Assembly (NCBI RefSeq): GCF_000169455.1
Contig: NZ_AAYC01000006.1
Span: 1-64,000, forward strand
Length of the DNA: 64,000 bases
Reading direction: 5' to 3'
DNA from: Roseobacter sp. SK209-2-6
GTDB taxonomy: Bacteria; Pseudomonadota; Alphaproteobacteria; Rhodobacterales; Rhodobacteraceae
Positions 54,998 through 62,782 of this stretch are shown here, piece by piece (the first letter of the stretch is position 1; each line of letters starts with the position of its first letter). A model generated the notes under the pieces. It saw only the letters and a program-made list of their open reading frames with translations, did no database searches and was not told where the DNA came from. A program made the translations under genes and the position numbers.

Positions 54998-56223
54998 GAT
55001 GGAGGGCTTTCGTTGGGCAGCCTCAGCGCATAGCAGAGGGCGACAGTTTTCAGAAGACAAGGAAGGATGGCATAGGCCGTGACCAACGCCGCAAGAGCTG
55101 CCGGAGTGTTATTTGCTCCGGGTGTGAAACCTCGAGCCTCTAGCAGGGGTAAAGCGATTGCAGCCGCAAGGGCCAAGGCAAGCTTCCCGGCAAAGGACCA
55201 TATGCCAAAACCCGTGCCTGCGCTGAGGCCTGCTTTGGTCAAGGCGATGCTGAACAGGGCGGGCAGTAGCAGCATATCTGCTCCGAGCGCCGCCCCCGAC
55301 GTTAGGCAAATCAAGGCAAAACCAAACGCATTCCCCGGTTCCAGAAAGGCGGCCCCGACAAAGCTGGCAATCGCCAGCGGCATGGCGATCAACAGGGTAG
55401 GTTTTGCGCCAATCCTTTGGCTAACGAGTGTCCAAAGGGGTACGCTGACCCCGGCGGAGAAAAAGAACAGCACCAACAGCGGGCCTGCCAGACGGGGCAG
55501 CGCCAGGAAGTCCTGAACATAGAACAAAAAAAGGGTGGACGTCAGAGCGACCGGCAGACTGTTTAGAACGGCCAGGATGATCAGGTTTGATGCCCCGGAG
55601 TGCCATAGGTTGGCGAAACTCAAAGAGCGTCCCACCACAGCCGACCGCAGCCAAATCTGCCTGGTCAGTAGGGCCGTGGCCAATGCCAAGCCCCCCAGAA
55701 AGAGGCCAAATTCTGCATAGCCTTGTCCACTGGCGCCGAGCCCTACCAAAAGAGCCGGAGCAACTGCGGCCAGGATCACCCCCATCAACATGCCGCTTTC
55801 CCGAAAAGCGGCTAGTGTCATCAAATCACGCGGCTTTCCTGAGACGGCAAGCGTTGCGCTGCGCCCATAAAGCAGGATCATGCCCAGACTGTAGGCGGAG
55901 AATAACAGCGTCAGGATAAAGACCATTTTGACCAGCACATTGGGACCCTGTTGCAAGCCAAACAAAAGTGGAAACCCCGCAGCCAGGCCCAAGGCTGCTA
56001 ACAAGCCAAACAGGGGCTGCCTTTTCGGCCAGCGATCCACCGCCCAGCCGATTAGAGGATCCTGTACAAGATCAAAGGCCCGAATGACCAACAACAGGGC
56101 TCCGACCGTTCCAAGACCGAGACCCAGGTTGGTTGCTGCAAACTGCGGCAGATGAATGTAAAGAGGGATTCCGGCACTGGCCAGCATCAGGGCATAAAGG
56201 CTGACCTTTGGATGCTGTGTCAT
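54994..56223 (-). CDS. MFS transporter (GPH-type)
   Basis: A 409-residue 12-span transporter of the glycoside-pentoside-hexuronide:cation type: MTQHPKVSLYALMLASAGIP at the N-terminus, then the signature-like FDLVQDPLIGWAVDRWPKRQ near residue 50. The substrate is unknown. The ATG overlaps the CHI-like stop by 4 bp and the gene lies between CHI-like and DUF3833; membership in the operon makes a lipid or lipid-derived metabolite plausible. A 40-codon upstream extension was rejected as it would overlap the CHI-like gene. Confidence 0.85.
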   Translation of the reverse strand: MTQHPKVSLYALMLASAGIPLYIHLPQFAATNLGLGLGTVGALLLVIRAFDLVQDPLIGWAVDRWPKRQPLFGLLAALGLAAGFPLLFGLQQGPNVLVKMVFILTLLFSAYSLGMILLYGRSATLAVSGKPRDLMTLAAFRESGMLMGVILAAVAPALLVGLGASGQGYAEFGLFLGGLALATALLTRQIWLRSAVVGRSLSFANLWHSGASNLIILAVLNSLPVALTSTLFLFYVQDFLALPRLAGPLLVLFFFSAGVSVPLWTLVSQRIGAKPTLLIAMPLAIASFVGAAFLEPGNAFGFALICLTSGAALGADMLLLPALFSIALTKAGLSAGTGFGIWSFAGKLALALAAAIALPLLEARGFTPGANNTPAALAALVTAYAILPCLLKTVALCYALRLPNESPPS

Positions 56224-56708
56224 TGGCCCAAGAGCGTCCGCGTAAAACTCGCAGACCGGCTGTTGTCGCTGAGAAAGATCGACATAAAGTGGGTTTTGAT
56301 ATCCTTCTGGGTCAGGGTGCAGGCTTTCACGCCATTGCGCCAAAAGGTCAGATGGTCCGGCCCGTCACTCACCGCCAAATATGTGTCGCCGACCCCCACA
56401 GGTTGGTAGCATTTTTGCAATTGATCCCGAATGGGCAAGGCATTTCCCATCCGGGTCATTTCGCGCATTGTGGCCTCCACCAAATCAGATTGGCTCAACT
56501 GGTGCTGATAGGTCAGTTCAAGACCAAAATCCTGCGACCAATCCTGGAGCTCACCAGCCTGAGTGAATAGCCGAGCCTTGTAGATCTGAAACCCCAGAAA
56601 GCGAAACGCCGCTTCGCCGCGTCGCTTTGCACCCTGCGGTAGGATGCTGGCCTGCGAGGCAGCAGCTCCAACAGGAGCCAGGCAAAGGCATATCAGAAGG
56701 CTAGGCAT
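56220..56708 (-). CDS. Chalcone isomerase-like domain protein
   Basis: A 162-residue exported protein: signal MPSLLICLCLAPVGAAASQA, then KRRGEAAFRFLGFQIYKARL and FGLELTYQHQLSQSDLVEAT, both hallmarks of the bacterial chalcone-isomerase-like family. In plants and bacteria members of this fold bind fatty acids rather than isomerise chalcones. The ATG overlaps the cfa stop by 8 bp and the stop overlaps the MFS start by 4 bp, so it is firmly in the operon. Probably periplasmic lipid binding. Confidence 0.85.
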   Translation of the reverse strand: MPSLLICLCLAPVGAAASQASILPQGAKRRGEAAFRFLGFQIYKARLFTQAGELQDWSQDFGLELTYQHQLSQSDLVEATMREMTRMGNALPIRDQLQKCYQPVGVGDTYLAVSDGPDHLTFWRNGVKACTLTQKDIKTHFMSIFLSDNSRSASFTRTLLGQ

Positions 56709-57858
56709 GGGCCAGCTCGACCTGGACCACATCTGTATGTCCGATTGCAAAGGAGGCGGCGCAGATCTCTAGGTAATACTGCCAATTGCGGAAAAATCCT
56801 TCGTCGTAACCCTGTTCTTTGATCTTGCGCTTTTGTGCCACCAGACGCTGTGCCCAGATCCGGCAGGTTTTGCCGTAGTCTTGTCCAAAGGCAAAAGAGT
56901 TCTTCACCTGTAGGCCCGCTGCCTTCGCCTGATCTGCGATCACCTGATCAGACAACAGCATGCCGCCCGGGAAGACATATTGCCGGATGTAATCGGAGGA
57001 ATTGCGATAGGTCTCAAAGAAACTGTCGGGAACCGTGATCGCCTGCAGCATGATGCGGCCGCCTGCTGACAGATTGCGTTTCAATGAACCAAAGTAGCTG
57101 GGCCAGTAGTTCTCTCCCACGGCTTCGATCATCTCGATAGAGACGATATTGTCGAAACTTCCCTGCACATCGCGGTAGTCGCGCAGTTGAATATCCGCGC
57201 GGCCATCAAGGCGGCAATCCGCATAGCTATGTTGATTGCGCGAAATGGTGACCCCTGTCACATCGCGCCCCTCGGCGCTGGCCTGTTCAGCAAAGCCGCC
57301 CCAGCCGCAGCCGATCTCCAAGACCCGTTCACCTTGGTTCAGGCGAGACAAGACACGCTCGTATTTGCGCCTTTGTGCCTGGGCCAGATCATCGCCGTTC
57401 TCACCAAAAAGACCGGAGGAATAGGTCATGCCCTCATCCAGCCAAAGCTGGTAGAATTCATTGCCCACATCATAATGCGCGCGAATATTCTTGCGCGATC
57501 CGCGTTTGGAATTGGCGCGCAACAGGCGATCAACGATACGAAACTTCACGCGGTTGAACGGGCTGGCCTGATCATAGCTGGCCAGATAGTGCCGATTAAC
57601 CATGGCCAGCGACATCAACCCCTCGATCGAAGGGGTCTCCCACAGCCCCTGCACATAGGCTTCGCCCAACCCGACCTGGCCATGCGCCACCATGGCAGAG
57701 ACCGCAGCCCAATCGCGAATTTCCATTTCGGCTTCGGGGCCGTGATCGCCAAACTGATAGCGCGCGCCATCTGGCGTGCGCAGGGTCAGGCGCCCCTCAC
57801 GCAGTTGCGCGCAGGTTGCCAGGAATTTCGTTTTCAGGGCTTTGTTTGTCAGTCTCAT
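56701..57858 (-). CDS. cfa: Cyclopropane-fatty-acyl-phospholipid synthase family methyltransferase
   Basis: A 385-residue SAM-dependent enzyme acting on unsaturated acyl chains of membrane phospholipids. The SAM motif VLEIGCGWGGFAEQA is near residue 195, preceded by the Cfa hallmark IRAHYDVGNEFYQLWLDEGM then TYSSGLF. ENYWPSYFGSLKRNL and YVFPGGMLLSD complete the pattern. An AGGAG 7 bases before the ATG sits inside the flavoprotein gene, so the two genes overlap by 62 bp. In Rhodobacter the Cfa homologue next to rpoE-chrR is an RpoE target linked to furan fatty acid formation; a true cyclopropanation versus methyl-transfer role is not decided here. Confidence 0.92.
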   Translation of the reverse strand: MRLTNKALKTKFLATCAQLREGRLTLRTPDGARYQFGDHGPEAEMEIRDWAAVSAMVAHGQVGLGEAYVQGLWETPSIEGLMSLAMVNRHYLASYDQASPFNRVKFRIVDRLLRANSKRGSRKNIRAHYDVGNEFYQLWLDEGMTYSSGLFGENGDDLAQAQRRKYERVLSRLNQGERVLEIGCGWGGFAEQASAEGRDVTGVTISRNQHSYADCRLDGRADIQLRDYRDVQGSFDNIVSIEMIEAVGENYWPSYFGSLKRNLSAGGRIMLQAITVPDSFFETYRNSSDYIRQYVFPGGMLLSDQVIADQAKAAGLQVKNSFAFGQDYGKTCRIWAQRLVAQKRKIKEQGYDEGFFRNWQYYLEICAASFAIGHTDVVQVELAHA

Positions 57859-59146
57859 ACTGGGCTCCTTTTGCGGTCAAAGTGGCGGGGGAGTTCATCC
57901 GGCGGACAATCCGCATTGCGCTGGCGATGCCGTCTTCGTGAAATCCATGGCGGTTGTAGGCACCTGCGAACCAGGTGTGGTTCTGACCCTGCATGGCGCG
58001 CAGTTCACGTTGCGCCTGCAACGCCGCATGATCAAATACGGGATGTGAGAAGGAGACCTGATCGTAGATCTTGCTGTCGGGTATTGGCTGGGTTGGATTC
58101 AGCGTCACAAACAACGGATCGCTTTCCGGGATGCTTTGCAGACGGTTCATCCAATAGGTCACTCCCACACCTCCATCCTGGCTGCGATAGGCCCAGCTTG
58201 ACCAGCATTTGCGGTGCCTGGGCATTTGCTTTTCGTCACAATGTAGGACGGCAGAGTTGGTTTGATAGCGGATGGCCCCCAAGGCCGCTGTTTCAGCTAC
58301 GGTTGCCGTCTGACCAAGAATTTTCAGAGCCTGATCCGAATGACAGGCAAAGACCACCTCGTCAAAATCCTGACTGCCGTGCCCCTGAGCCACAAGGCTC
58401 ACCTGTCGATGATCCCGAGTAACCCGTTCAATCGGGGAAGCTGTGTGAATTGTGCAACCTCGCGCCAGAAGCGCTGCTTCCAGCCGGCGCACATATTCTA
58501 CGCTGCCCCCTTTGACGGTCCACCACTGATGTTTCCCGATCCCTGCGAGCAGAGCATGGTTGCGAAAAAATGAGACCAGGTTTTTTGCCGGGAAGGCATC
58601 GACATCCGTAACCGGAGTAGACCAAATCGCTCCGCACATAGGCAGCAGGTAATTGTCGCGAAACCAGGATCCCAGGTCCAACTCTGCCACCAATTCGCCA
58701 ATGGTCTTTGTATCATCTTTTGCCGCTGCCTCTGCCTCGCGGCCAAAGCGCAGAATATCGGCAATCATCTTGTAGAACTGCGGCCTTATCAGGTTGCGCT
58801 TTTGAGCGGTGATCGACGAAAGATCGTTCAACCCGTATTCTATTTGGCCATCGTCAATACTGGCACAAAAGCTCATCTCGCTTTTGATCACGGGCACGTC
58901 CAGATCCCGGAAAAGCCGTGTCAGATAGGGGTATGTGGCGTAGTTGAAAACGATGAACCCTGTATCAACTGGCTGGTCGCCATTTTTGCCTGCCAAGACC
59001 GTACGTGCATGGCCGCCTAGGCGCGGTGCAGCTTCAAAAAGGGTCACATCATTCGAAGCAGACAAGTAGTAGGCTGCAGACAACCCGGAAATGCCACCTC
59101 CGATGATTGCGATCCTACGGCGCAGGCCTTGGGTTTGATCCAGCAT
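57797..59146 (-). CDS. FAD-dependent oxidoreductase (amine oxidase/desaturase-like)
   Basis: A 449-residue flavoprotein with an N-terminal dinucleotide fold (IAIIGGGISGLSAAYYL, residues 12-28) and GGHARTV and FAGAYNRHGFHEDGI near the end, as in the NAD/FAD-binding proteins found beside Cfa. RpoE-regulated homologues in Rhodobacter are linked to modification of the methylated fatty acid. ATG preceded by GAGG; RpoE-type promoter at 59181-59206. First gene of a five-gene overlapping operon with cfa, CHI-like, MFS and DUF3833. Confidence 0.9.
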   Translation of the reverse strand: MLDQTQGLRRRIAIIGGGISGLSAAYYLSASNDVTLFEAAPRLGGHARTVLAGKNGDQPVDTGFIVFNYATYPYLTRLFRDLDVPVIKSEMSFCASIDDGQIEYGLNDLSSITAQKRNLIRPQFYKMIADILRFGREAEAAAKDDTKTIGELVAELDLGSWFRDNYLLPMCGAIWSTPVTDVDAFPAKNLVSFFRNHALLAGIGKHQWWTVKGGSVEYVRRLEAALLARGCTIHTASPIERVTRDHRQVSLVAQGHGSQDFDEVVFACHSDQALKILGQTATVAETAALGAIRYQTNSAVLHCDEKQMPRHRKCWSSWAYRSQDGGVGVTYWMNRLQSIPESDPLFVTLNPTQPIPDSKIYDQVSFSHPVFDHAALQAQRELRAMQGQNHTWFAGAYNRHGFHEDGIASAMRIVRRMNSPATLTAKGAQYETDKQSPENEIPGNLRATA

Positions 59147-59180
59147 GATGACCTCATTTCTAGCGAATGTACGAGAGCAT

Positions 59181-59206
59181 TACGTAGCAACAAAAAATGC
59201 GGATCA
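59181..59206 (-). promoter_or_regulatory. RpoE-type promoter of the flavoprotein-cfa operon
   Basis: TGATCC, exactly 16 bases, then CGTA on the minus strand, 34 bases before the flavoprotein ATG. It matches the rpoE and DUF1365 promoters here in sequence and spacing. It faces the DUF1365 promoter back to back with 29 bp between the -35 elements. Confidence 0.85.
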
Positions 59207-59235
59207 CTTTTGGAACGTTAAATTTGGACCTTGGG

Positions 59236-59261
59236 TGATCCACCTGCTGAGCCTTTGCGTA
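59236..59261 (+). promoter_or_regulatory. RpoE-type promoter of DUF1365-SDR
   Basis: TGATCC, 16 bases, CGTA on the plus strand. The -10 ends 8 bases before the DUF1365 ATG, so transcription should begin at or within a base or two of the start codon. Confidence 0.85.
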
Positions 59262-59269
59262 AACGACAT

Positions 59270-60037
59270 ATGATTGAACTAGTATCCGCCCAAACCTATC
59301 ACGCCCGACGCGGCGGCTTGAAAAATGCTTTTCGCTATGGCGTCGACTATGTGTTGTCGGATCTGACGGAAGGCGTAGCGCCGCTTTTGTCCCGCAATTG
59401 TTTCAACCTGTTCTCGCTTCAGGATCACCATCACGGCGGCCCGCGCGGCAAAGGCCAAGGTGTGCCATGGTTCCGTGCAGAGCTGAAAAAGCGTGGATTC
59501 CCGGTTGAACAGGCAAGGCTTTTGCTTTTGACCCAGCCAAGCTTTCTTTGGCTTCACTTTAATCCCGTGAGCTTTTGGATCGCGGAAATTGATGGTGCCC
59601 CCTGTGCCTTTATCGCCGAAGTGAACAATACATTTGGTCACCGCCATTGCTACTTCTGTGCACATAGCGATTTCCGCCCCATCAAACGCTCCGATCAAAT
59701 CGAGGCGGATAAACTGATGCATGTATCGCCGTTTCAGCAGGTGGCAGGCACTTATCGTTTCAACTTTGAAATGACAGATCGCGCCTTCAATATTCGCATC
59801 TCCTATGAGAATGGCGATCAAGGTGTCTTGGCAACCTTGAATGGGCTGCGCCGCCCCGCGACGACTGCCTCTTTGATCGGGGTGGCCTTGCGTCGCCCCT
59901 TTGGCGCATTGCGAGTCGTGGCCCTGATCTATTGGCAGGCGCTAAAGCTTTGGATCAAAAGGGCGCCATTCCTGCGCAAACCAAAACCGCCTAGGCCATT
60001 GATTTCTGACAGCCATTCTTCGAGGGCCGGATCGTGA
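59270..60037 (+). CDS. DUF1365 family protein
   Basis: A 255-residue protein of the DUF1365 family: MIELVSAQTYHARRGGLKNA then FRYGVDYVLSD at the start and LHFNPVSFWIAEIDGAPCAF near the middle, the family's core. Homologues accompany Cfa and flavoproteins in the RpoE regulon; one proposed link is to furan fatty acid or cyclopropane lipid formation, which remains inference. No Shine-Dalgarno precedes the ATG at 59270, in keeping with a leaderless mRNA; a longer frame 13 codons upstream would overlap the promoter. It overlaps the next gene by 4 bp (GTGA). Confidence 0.88.
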   Translation: MIELVSAQTYHARRGGLKNAFRYGVDYVLSDLTEGVAPLLSRNCFNLFSLQDHHHGGPRGKGQGVPWFRAELKKRGFPVEQARLLLLTQPSFLWLHFNPVSFWIAEIDGAPCAFIAEVNNTFGHRHCYFCAHSDFRPIKRSDQIEADKLMHVSPFQQVAGTYRFNFEMTDRAFNIRISYENGDQGVLATLNGLRRPATTASLIGVALRRPFGALRVVALIYWQALKLWIKRAPFLRKPKPPRPLISDSHSSRAGS

Positions 60038-60759
60038 GCGAGTTGCATGGCAAGACCTTTTGGCTGATCGGTGCCAGCGAAGGGCTTGGGCGGGAGATTT
60101 CCAAGGCATTGGTTGGCGCTGGCGCCCATGTCATTCTATCCGCGCGATCACAGGACCGCTTGCAGGAGCTGACCTGGGCCCTTGGGGCGGCAACGCCTCT
60201 ACCGATGGACGTAACGGATGCAAGTTCGGTTGCGGAGGCGGCGCAGAGCCTGGGGCCGATCGATGGAGTTATCTATAATGCCGGTGCCTATACCCCGATG
60301 CGTAGTCAGGACTGGGACAGCGCCGAAGCCCTGGCAATGATGGATGTAAATTTTGCAGGAGCAGTGAGGGTCCTGGGGTACGTATTGCCTCAGTTCATAG
60401 CCAAGGGTCAGGGGGACATCACCTTGGTCGGTTCGCTGGCTGGATATCACGGATTGCCTGCGGCTGTCGGATATGCCGCCAGCAAGGCGGCGCTGATAAG
60501 TCTGGCTGAGACCATACGCCACGACTTGAGAGGCAGTGGCATTACAACCCGCATCATCAATCCCGGGTTCATAGAGACCCGCCTCACGCAGAAGAACCAT
60601 TTCCCGATGCCACAACTGATGACACCAGAACACGCGGCTGACCACGTTCTCAGAGCCTTAAAGCGCCGGCGTTTTCGGACAGATTTTCCGCGCCCGTTCT
60701 CCTGGGCCGTAAAGACATTGTCAGTCTTGCCTGACTGGCTGATCTACCGGTTCAGATAG
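60034..60759 (+). CDS. Short-chain dehydrogenase/reductase
   Basis: A 241-residue classical SDR: cofactor loop TFWLIGASEGLGREISKAL at residues 8-26, DVTDASS, the NAGAYTP motif, catalytic Ser in LVGSLAGYHG and Y-x3-K in VGYAASKAALISL. The GTG start overlaps the DUF1365 stop (GTGA). The C-terminus is longer and Arg-rich (RRRRFRTDFPRP), with a WLIYRF ending. Same order as in Rhodobacter RpoE clusters. Substrate unknown; a lipid carbonyl or alcohol is plausible. Confidence 0.9.
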   Translation: MSELHGKTFWLIGASEGLGREISKALVGAGAHVILSARSQDRLQELTWALGAATPLPMDVTDASSVAEAAQSLGPIDGVIYNAGAYTPMRSQDWDSAEALAMMDVNFAGAVRVLGYVLPQFIAKGQGDITLVGSLAGYHGLPAAVGYAASKAALISLAETIRHDLRGSGITTRIINPGFIETRLTQKNHFPMPQLMTPEHAADHVLRALKRRRFRTDFPRPFSWAVKTLSVLPDWLIYRFR

Positions 60760-60762
60760 GTA

Positions 60763-60788
60763 GACCCGCATTTCTGCGGGTCTTTTTT
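60763..60788 (+). terminator. Intrinsic terminator after the SDR gene
   Basis: GACCCGCA-4nt-TGCGGGTC and six T, directly at the SDR stop. On the reverse side the fasciclin stop lies 2 bp further on, so it may serve both convergent genes. Confidence 0.8.
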
Positions 60789-60790
60789 GC

Positions 60791-61306
60791 TCAGTGGCAG
60801 GCGGGACGGCTACCGGGCAGCAAGACTTTGTCGATCACATGGATCACGCCATTTTCGGCTTCAACATCTGCAATCACCACATTGGCCATTTGGCCGGAAC
60901 CATCGGCAATATTCACACCGTCCGCCCCTGATGTGATGCAAAGGCGCTCGCTTGTCAGCAGGGGTTTGAAATAGTTTGAGCCAACCGGGATCATATCCGC
61001 AGAAAGCTTGCGGTCATCCACGTGGTACAGCAGCACATTTGTCAGCTGATCCTTGTTTTCCGGTTTGAGCAAGGTTTCCACTGTGCCCTCCGGCAGGGCA
61101 GCAAAAGCCTGGTTCGTCGGCGCATAGACGGTGAAGGGCCCCGGACCAGACAGGGTCTCAGCCAAACCCGCGGCACCAACAGCTGCCACCAGGGTGGAGA
61201 AACGTTCGTCCCCAGCTGCGATGTCTACGATTGTGTTTGCCTGTGCAGCGCTGACGGATGTGGCGAGGGCAAGAGCTGCAAGGGAGGTTTTGAATGCGGT
61301 TTTCAT
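60791..61306 (-). CDS. Secreted fasciclin (FAS1) domain protein
   Basis: A 171-residue periplasmic or secreted protein: signal AFKTSLAALALATSVSAAQA, then one FAS1 domain with FTVYAPTNQAFAALPEGTVE and VLLYHV and the C-terminal GVIHVIDKVLLP. It has Cys in ERLCITSGADG and at PACH. It carries its own RpoE-type promoter (61367-61392, AGATCC version) and so joins the singlet-oxygen regulon. FAS1 proteins in Rhodobacterales are often induced by oxidative stress; the ligand is unknown. Confidence 0.9.
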   Translation of the reverse strand: MKTAFKTSLAALALATSVSAAQANTIVDIAAGDERFSTLVAAVGAAGLAETLSGPGPFTVYAPTNQAFAALPEGTVETLLKPENKDQLTNVLLYHVDDRKLSADMIPVGSNYFKPLLTSERLCITSGADGVNIADGSGQMANVVIADVEAENGVIHVIDKVLLPGSRPACH

Positions 61307-61366
61307 GGTCTATCTCCAAGTATTTTTTCGAGAGTGTTTTCATTTCTCTTTGGGTCGTACAAATGC

Positions 61367-61392
61367 TACGTGGCAGGAGGTTTTTTGGATCT
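61367..61392 (-). promoter_or_regulatory. RpoE-type promoter of the fasciclin gene
   Basis: AGATCC, 16 bases, CGTA, differing from the other three sites by one base in the -35. The leader is about 60 nt, and a GGAGATAG ribosome-binding site is present before the ATG, unlike rpoE and DUF1365. Confidence 0.7.
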
Positions 61393-61430
61393 CAAATTCA
61401 CAAATATGTTATCAATAACAGTGCATTAAA

Positions 61431-61458
61431 TGAAAAAAGCCCGCTTTGTGCGGGCTTT
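61431..61458 (-). terminator. Intrinsic terminator after rpoE-chrR
   Basis: AAAGCCCGC-5nt-GCGGGCTTT with a T run on the minus strand, 25 bp past the chrR stop and upstream of the fasciclin promoter, so fasciclin is a separate unit. Confidence 0.8.
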
Positions 61459-61482
61459 CTAGGCTGATCCTCGAACAGGGGT

Positions 61483-62118
61483 TTAAATGCGAAACAGGGG
61501 TTGTAGCAATCGCGGCATAAAGGCGTTGAACTTCAGCGGAGCATCGGTTGCAGCGAGGCAGATACAGGCATCGCCAGCATCCGCAATCGGGGTATGCTCC
61601 AGATCTTCATCGCCAATCTCTACATCGCCCACCCCGAAGCGCCCGGTTTCATCGCTGAAACTCCCTTGAAGGACCAAAGTGAGCTCCAACCCATTGTGGC
61701 TGTGATCGGGGACCGCCTGTCCAGCTGGTATATAGAGCAAGCGAACGGATCCACCGGCGGTTTCAGAGAGGATGCTCTGTTTGACCCCCATACCAAGCGT
61801 CCTCCAGCGCGGCGATCCGCCCTTCAAGGCCTCCATCACCGGGCCAGGGTAAATGCCCTGTGCATCATATACCGGTTCAGGCTCCACTGGTTCATCCAAA
61901 AGCGCCATCAAATTGGACTTCAAACCACTAGAGACCGCGACATCCTTTGCCCGCTCCAACAATGCACCGCCAACCACGTGATAGGCTCCCAAAGCCGCAC
62001 GGCACTCTGAACAAAGCGAAATGTGGGCGGCAACAACCATGGCAAAAGGATGCGGCAGCGTACCAGTTGCATAGGCTGCCAACATGTCATCTGGAATGTG
62101 ATGTGTGATTGCTGACAT
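61483..62118 (-). CDS. chrR: Anti-sigma factor ChrR (cupin type)
   Basis: ChrR holds RpoE inactive until singlet oxygen or organic peroxide triggers release. The 211-residue protein has zinc ligands His-6, His-32, Cys-36 and Cys-39 in the N-terminal anti-sigma domain and cupin ligands His-139, His-141, Glu-145 and His-175, plus Cys-185 and Cys-187; the first set matches Rhodobacter sphaeroides ChrR H6, H31, C35, C38 in spacing. HSHNGLELTLVLQGSF is the cupin core. It starts directly after the rpoE stop, so the two are co-translated. Confidence 0.95.
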   Translation of the reverse strand: MSAITHHIPDDMLAAYATGTLPHPFAMVVAAHISLCSECRAALGAYHVVGGALLERAKDVAVSSGLKSNLMALLDEPVEPEPVYDAQGIYPGPVMEALKGGSPRWRTLGMGVKQSILSETAGGSVRLLYIPAGQAVPDHSHNGLELTLVLQGSFSDETGRFGVGDVEIGDEDLEHTPIADAGDACICLAATDAPLKFNAFMPRLLQPLFRI

Positions 62119-62748
62119 TTATCGCAACCCCTCTAACTCTTTGCGCAAACGGTTAAGGCCAAGGCGAATACGTGACTTCACTGTGCCAAGTGGCAGTCCG
62201 GTTTGAACGCTGATTTCCTTATGGGTGAGATCCCCCAAATAGGCTTTCTCGATCATCTTTTTCTGATCAGGCTGAAGCTGGTCCAGCGCTGTCTTTAGAT
62301 GTTCAGCCTCCTGGTCGAAGGCCAGAATTTGGCTGGCATCGGGCTCAGAGCCCGGATCCTGAGCCAACTCATCTGGCACAGGGCGGTTCTCTTTCCGAAT
62401 AATATCAATTTGCCGATTTCGAGCGATTTGATAGATCCAGGCAGAGGCCTGGGCGCGATGTGGATCAAACAGGGCAGCCTTGCGCCACACGGTCAGCATC
62501 ACATCCTGAACGATCTCTTCGGCCTGAGCCCCGCCCATACCCGAGCGCATTATGAAGCCCTTTAGCCTGGGGGCAAAATACTCGAACAAAGCACCAAAGG
62601 CATCCCGATCGCGCTGCTCGCGCACTGCGATCAACCAGACCGTCATCTGAGACATTTGCGGGGCTTGCTGCGGCACGGCACGTCCTGTTTTGGGCGGGCT
62701 CTTTTGCGCCTTGCCTGCATGGATATGTTCTAGAACTGTGTCCATCAT
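62119..62748 (-). CDS. rpoE: ECF sigma factor RpoE (ChrR-controlled)
   Basis: A 209-residue group IV sigma factor. Region 2 is DAFGALFEYFAPRLKGFIMR then IVQDVMLTVWRKAALFDPHR; region 4 is HKEISVQTGLPLGTVKSRIR then LGLNRLRKEL. The product is about 28 residues longer than R. sphaeroides RpoE because of an N-terminal segment rich in Gln/Pro (SPPKTGRAVPQQAPQ); an internal start at MSQMTVWL would give the classic length. The external start is supported by the promoter, whose -10 ends 8 bases before this ATG with no Shine-Dalgarno. It autoregulates through 62757-62782. Confidence 0.93.
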   Translation of the reverse strand: MMDTVLEHIHAGKAQKSPPKTGRAVPQQAPQMSQMTVWLIAVREQRDRDAFGALFEYFAPRLKGFIMRSGMGGAQAEEIVQDVMLTVWRKAALFDPHRAQASAWIYQIARNRQIDIIRKENRPVPDELAQDPGSEPDASQILAFDQEAEHLKTALDQLQPDQKKMIEKAYLGDLTHKEISVQTGLPLGTVKSRIRLGLNRLRKELEGLR

Positions 62749-62756
62749 ACCAAGAG

Positions 62757-62782
62757 TACGCAGTGGTGCAAATTTTGGATCA
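62757..62782 (-). promoter_or_regulatory. RpoE-type promoter of rpoE-chrR
   Basis: TGATCC, 16 bases, CGTA on the minus strand. The -10 ends 8 bases before the rpoE ATG. This is the autoregulatory promoter expected for rpoE-chrR. Confidence 0.85.
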
